A DNA stretch of 64,000 nt. It comes from Flavimarina sp. Hel_I_48 (GTDB lineage Bacteria > Bacteroidota > Bacteroidia > Flavobacteriales > Flavobacteriaceae). Below are positions 61,661-64,000 of this stretch, piece after piece. The position numbers and the translations under genes were made by a program. Each line of letters begins with the position of its first letter. The first letter of the stretch is position 1. The notes beneath the pieces are model-generated. The model was not told where the DNA came from. It worked only from the letters and a program-made list of their open reading frames with translations, and did no database searches. The stretch covers positions 816,001 to 880,000 of the forward strand of contig NZ_JPOL01000002.1 in assembly GCF_000733945.1 (NCBI RefSeq). Direction: 5' to 3'.

Positions 61661-62800
61661 TCACCTTGCAATTTGAATTATTGAGTCAATTACCGCTTTT
61701 GGGTTATTGTTACGGTCAAAAATCAATGGATAATCTGTACGGCCTCTGATAGGCCAATTGTTCTTCCAGGAATTACCATCGTTTACCCCCCACATTGTTA
61801 CTTTGTCAATTTTATCCTGGTGCTTTAAAAAAAGTTTAAAATAGTCTAGGCATCGCTCATTGAATTTTGCAGCTACAGTATCTGGCAAACCTTTGGCATA
61901 AGGATTCATTTTGTCCTGATACTTAAAATTCGTACTTACTTCGGCACCTTGGTTTTCCCAGGGAGAAGGTAATACAGTAATATCGAATTCCGTTATAGCG
62001 ACTTTTAGACCCAGATCTGAAAATGCAATAATGCTTTTTTCAAATTCTTCAATTTTAGGATTTTTTAAATCTATATGCCCCTGCATTCCCATTCCATCTA
62101 CAGGTGTCCCGCTATCTTTTAAATCTTGAAGCATTCGCACGATACCAGCTCTTTTTTTAGAGTTGGATGTAGAGTAGTCATTATAATAAAGTTCTGCTTC
62201 GGGGTCGGCCTTATGGGCAAATTCAAAGGCTAATTTGATAAAGTCTTCACCAATGATTTTATAAAATTCACTTTGTCTTAAGGAACCATCATCAAGGACA
62301 GCTTCATTTACCACATCCCACGTTTTAATTCTCCCTTTATATCTCTTGACTACGGTATTGATATGGTTTTCCATCCTACTGATGAGCTCCTCTCGTGTAA
62401 CTTCCTGTCCCAGACTGTCTTTGAAAAACCATTTTGGCGTCTGGGAATGCCATATTAAGGTATGCCCATGAACAACCATATTGTTTTCCTCCCCAAACGC
62501 TACAAATTTATCTGCAACTGTAAAATCATAATTGCCCTGAGTAGGCACAAGATTGCCACTTTTCATACAATTTTCTGCCACAATAGCATTAAAATTGGCT
62601 TTTACGACATTAATATCACCGGGTATTTTACCTTCAATCTGATTCTTATTTAGTGCCGCTCCCACTAAAAATTTCCCACTCAAGGCATCAGAAAGGCCTT
62701 CAGCATTCTGATTTTGCTCCTTGATTAAATTTTTGAAAGTATGTTGACTAACATCTAGCAGACCAACAGTAATTACGATTATATATAATAAAGATTTCAT
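61661..62800 (-). CDS. GH10 endo-1,4-beta-xylanase
   Basis: This 379-residue retaining xylanase has an N-terminal hydrophobic segment (LLYIIVITVGLLDV) that is a signal or anchor. The TIM-barrel shows VAENCMKSGNLVPTQG, VVHGHTLIWHSQTP, the acid/base Glu166 in WDVVNEAV and the nucleophile Glu271 in AITEFDITVLP, then TMWGVNDGNSW near the end. All catalytic residues are present. The MKSG segment, where many GH10s have MKWE, is a common Bacteroidota variant. It would cut the xylan backbone. Confidence 0.9.
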   Translation of the reverse strand: MKSLLYIIVITVGLLDVSQHTFKNLIKEQNQNAEGLSDALSGKFLVGAALNKNQIEGKIPGDINVVKANFNAIVAENCMKSGNLVPTQGNYDFTVADKFVAFGEENNMVVHGHTLIWHSQTPKWFFKDSLGQEVTREELISRMENHINTVVKRYKGRIKTWDVVNEAVLDDGSLRQSEFYKIIGEDFIKLAFEFAHKADPEAELYYNDYSTSNSKKRAGIVRMLQDLKDSGTPVDGMGMQGHIDLKNPKIEEFEKSIIAFSDLGLKVAITEFDITVLPSPWENQGAEVSTNFKYQDKMNPYAKGLPDTVAAKFNERCLDYFKLFLKHQDKIDKVTMWGVNDGNSWKNNWPIRGRTDYPLIFDRNNNPKAVIDSIIQIAR

Positions 62801-62997
62801 TAATTTTCTATTTATATAGTTGGTTGGGTCCCTTCTTGAAGCTTAATTCAAACTGATTACTGAAAAACAAATTCGGATAAAGTTCCACTTTACTATTCCT
62901 TAACTTACCCCGGACATTACATAGTGGACTGATTAGGTCTGCTAATAAAAATTCTTTGTTTCTTTTCAATCTGTGTGGTTACAAAATGTGAATATTT

Positions 62998-64000
62998 CTA
63001 GTTTGTATTTGCTGTCTCCAGTCCATTCACTACACCTTGGTAAGCCCGTTTACGCGTAAAACCTTGTGTCCACAATCCTATAGGTTCACCAGCGCGCCAT
63101 GAAGAATTATCAGGACTATCTAAAGGGCTCCAAATCGTTATCCCATATTGTCGATCTTTAGGTATGATCTCAAAATACTGGTCAAAGACAAATTTGTACA
63201 TTTCAGCTTGTGCATTGTAAAGTTCCTCATTAGCATCAGATGTTTGTACCCCCACGCCTATATCCAGTTCAGAAATCTTAATAATTTTACCCGTAGCAGC
63301 CAGAAGATTTAGCATTTTTGTAATATTGGATTTATCTGAATTAACGTCAATGTGCATTTGTGTCCCGATACCGTCTACACGTGCTCCGTTTTCTTCAATG
63401 TATTTTACATACTCGATAAGACCCCTACATTTATCTAAATTATATTCTAGATTATAATCGTTAATAAATAAAAGATCGTCGCTATTACCATACATTGCAG
63501 CCATTTTAAAGGCGTCAACACCATAATCTTTCCCAAGGTAATCTTGCCAATAAAATTCATCAGAGGCAATATCATCTTTATTTATTCCAGTTTTAAGACC
63601 GTATGGATTCCCGTCATCCATGGGTTCATTTACTACGTCCCATGCGTGTACATTTGCTTTTGAAATATCCATAATCCCTGAAATCCATTTGTCCAATTGA
63701 TATGTCAATGTATCCCTTTTTTCTTCGGGAGTTTTTTCTACTGTGATTTCCCCTCCGGACTCATTAAACCAACTTACGATGATATTATCGAAATAATAGT
63801 TAGTTGCCGTACTTCCTAAATTGAAGGCTATGGTATTGCAGCCTGATGTATTATCATCTATTGTAATTTCAACAGCGACGCTTTTCCATTCTGGGGTAGC
63901 GCTTAACGTTCCGAAAAAATTATAGTGTTTATAGCCACCGGGAGCAGTCTGCGCCTGGGTATTAATAGCAGCTTCGCTATCCGCGCGAATATCCATTTCC
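62998..64000 (-). CDS. GH10 endo-xylanase with inserted carbohydrate-binding module, partial
   Basis: The frame is open to the right edge; only the C-terminal 333 or so residues are visible, and the ATG at 63996 is probably internal. The first part (YKHYNFFGTLSATPEWKSVA to NYYFDNIIVSW) is a jelly-roll CBM of the CBM4/22 type. It is followed directly by the second half of a GH10 barrel: HAWDVVNEPMDDG with acid/base Glu and IKISELDIGV with the nucleophile. The first half of the barrel must lie before the CBM, so the CBM is inserted in the catalytic domain, as in several Bacteroides and Prevotella GH10s. Confidence 0.85.
   Translation of the reverse strand, partial: EMDIRADSEAAINTQAQTAPGGYKHYNFFGTLSATPEWKSVAVEITIDDNTSGCNTIAFNLGSTATNYYFDNIIVSWFNESGGEITVEKTPEEKRDTLTYQLDKWISGIMDISKANVHAWDVVNEPMDDGNPYGLKTGINKDDIASDEFYWQDYLGKDYGVDAFKMAAMYGNSDDLLFINDYNLEYNLDKCRGLIEYVKYIEENGARVDGIGTQMHIDVNSDKSNITKMLNLLAATGKIIKISELDIGVGVQTSDANEELYNAQAEMYKFVFDQYFEIIPKDRQYGITIWSPLDSPDNSSWRAGEPIGLWTQGFTRKRAYQGVVNGLETANTN

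Overview
The window is a chromosomal segment of a member of the Bacteroidota, most likely Flavobacteriaceae. The evidence is a type IX secretion (Por) C-terminal sorting domain, a periplasmic hybrid two-component regulator, an ArgF'-type acylornithine carbamoyltransferase, DUF4290, DUF493 and PspC/GIN-domain proteins, and promoters with the Bacteroidota -7 box TAnnTTTG (several TATATTTG copies). The genus cannot be fixed from sequence reading alone. Everything here was read by eye; no database search was run.

Layout. (1) 1-8417: an ArsR-type regulator cut by the left edge, then a minus-strand arginine operon transcribed GNAT-argG-argC-proC-argD-argF'-argB-argE. The operon is full of GC-rich palindromic intergenic repeats that run into coding ends. 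(2) 8418-14138: a 657-base intergenic region, an envelope module (DUF4870, PadR, PspC, head-GIN lipoprotein), then UbiA-family prenyltransferase and Maf. (3) 14493-19858: PIG-L deacetylase, a 35-residue membrane miniprotein, a sodium:solute symporter and a Gfo/Idh/MocA oxidoreductase, ended by a strong terminator shared with the convergent DUF2911 gene. (4) 20957-24184: a small conserved protein and a photoprotection-like set (SRPBCC, SDR, photolyase). (5) 24236-31828: methyltransferase, ABC ATPase with a small membrane partner, secreted endonuclease I, deoxyribonucleotidase, a HepT/MntA toxin-antitoxin pair, murA, DUF4290 and DUF493. (6) 31919-37994: NTPase-recQ-fmt, HU, YqgE, aminotransferase class IV, START-like protein and tRNA-Met. 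(7) 38000-42579: an AT-richer accessory patch with GNAT, MepB, a broken alpha/beta hydrolase, a Crp/Fnr regulator, a perfect Fnr-type box and a PRISE-like reductase. (8) 42730-64000: a xylan-type polysaccharide utilisation locus with SGNH-GH43, GH97, GH43, CE6-CE1-CE1, GH8, GH95, a divergent hybrid two-component regulator, GH10 and a second GH10 cut by the right edge.

How the genes work together. The arginine operon encodes the acylated route from glutamate to citrulline and on to argininosuccinate. Ser90 in ArgF' points to succinylated rather than acetylated intermediates. The leading GNAT gene is a good candidate for the missing N-acylglutamate synthase. In the xylan locus, GH10 enzymes would cut the backbone, the multi-domain esterase would remove acyl decorations, GH43, GH95 and GH97 would remove side chains, and GH8 would trim xylo-oligosaccharides from the reducing end. 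The hybrid regulator would sense the oligosaccharides. No SusC/SusD pair is inside the window; it may lie beyond position 64000.

Main oddities: a four-part CE6-CE1-CBM48-like-CE1 esterase; five genes with no usable ATG or GTG (argB, ubiA, photolyase, the pre-recQ NTPase, the hybrid regulator); an identical 18-base palindrome in the same reading frame inside both maf and recQ; and an aspartate replacing the fosfomycin-target cysteine in MurA.
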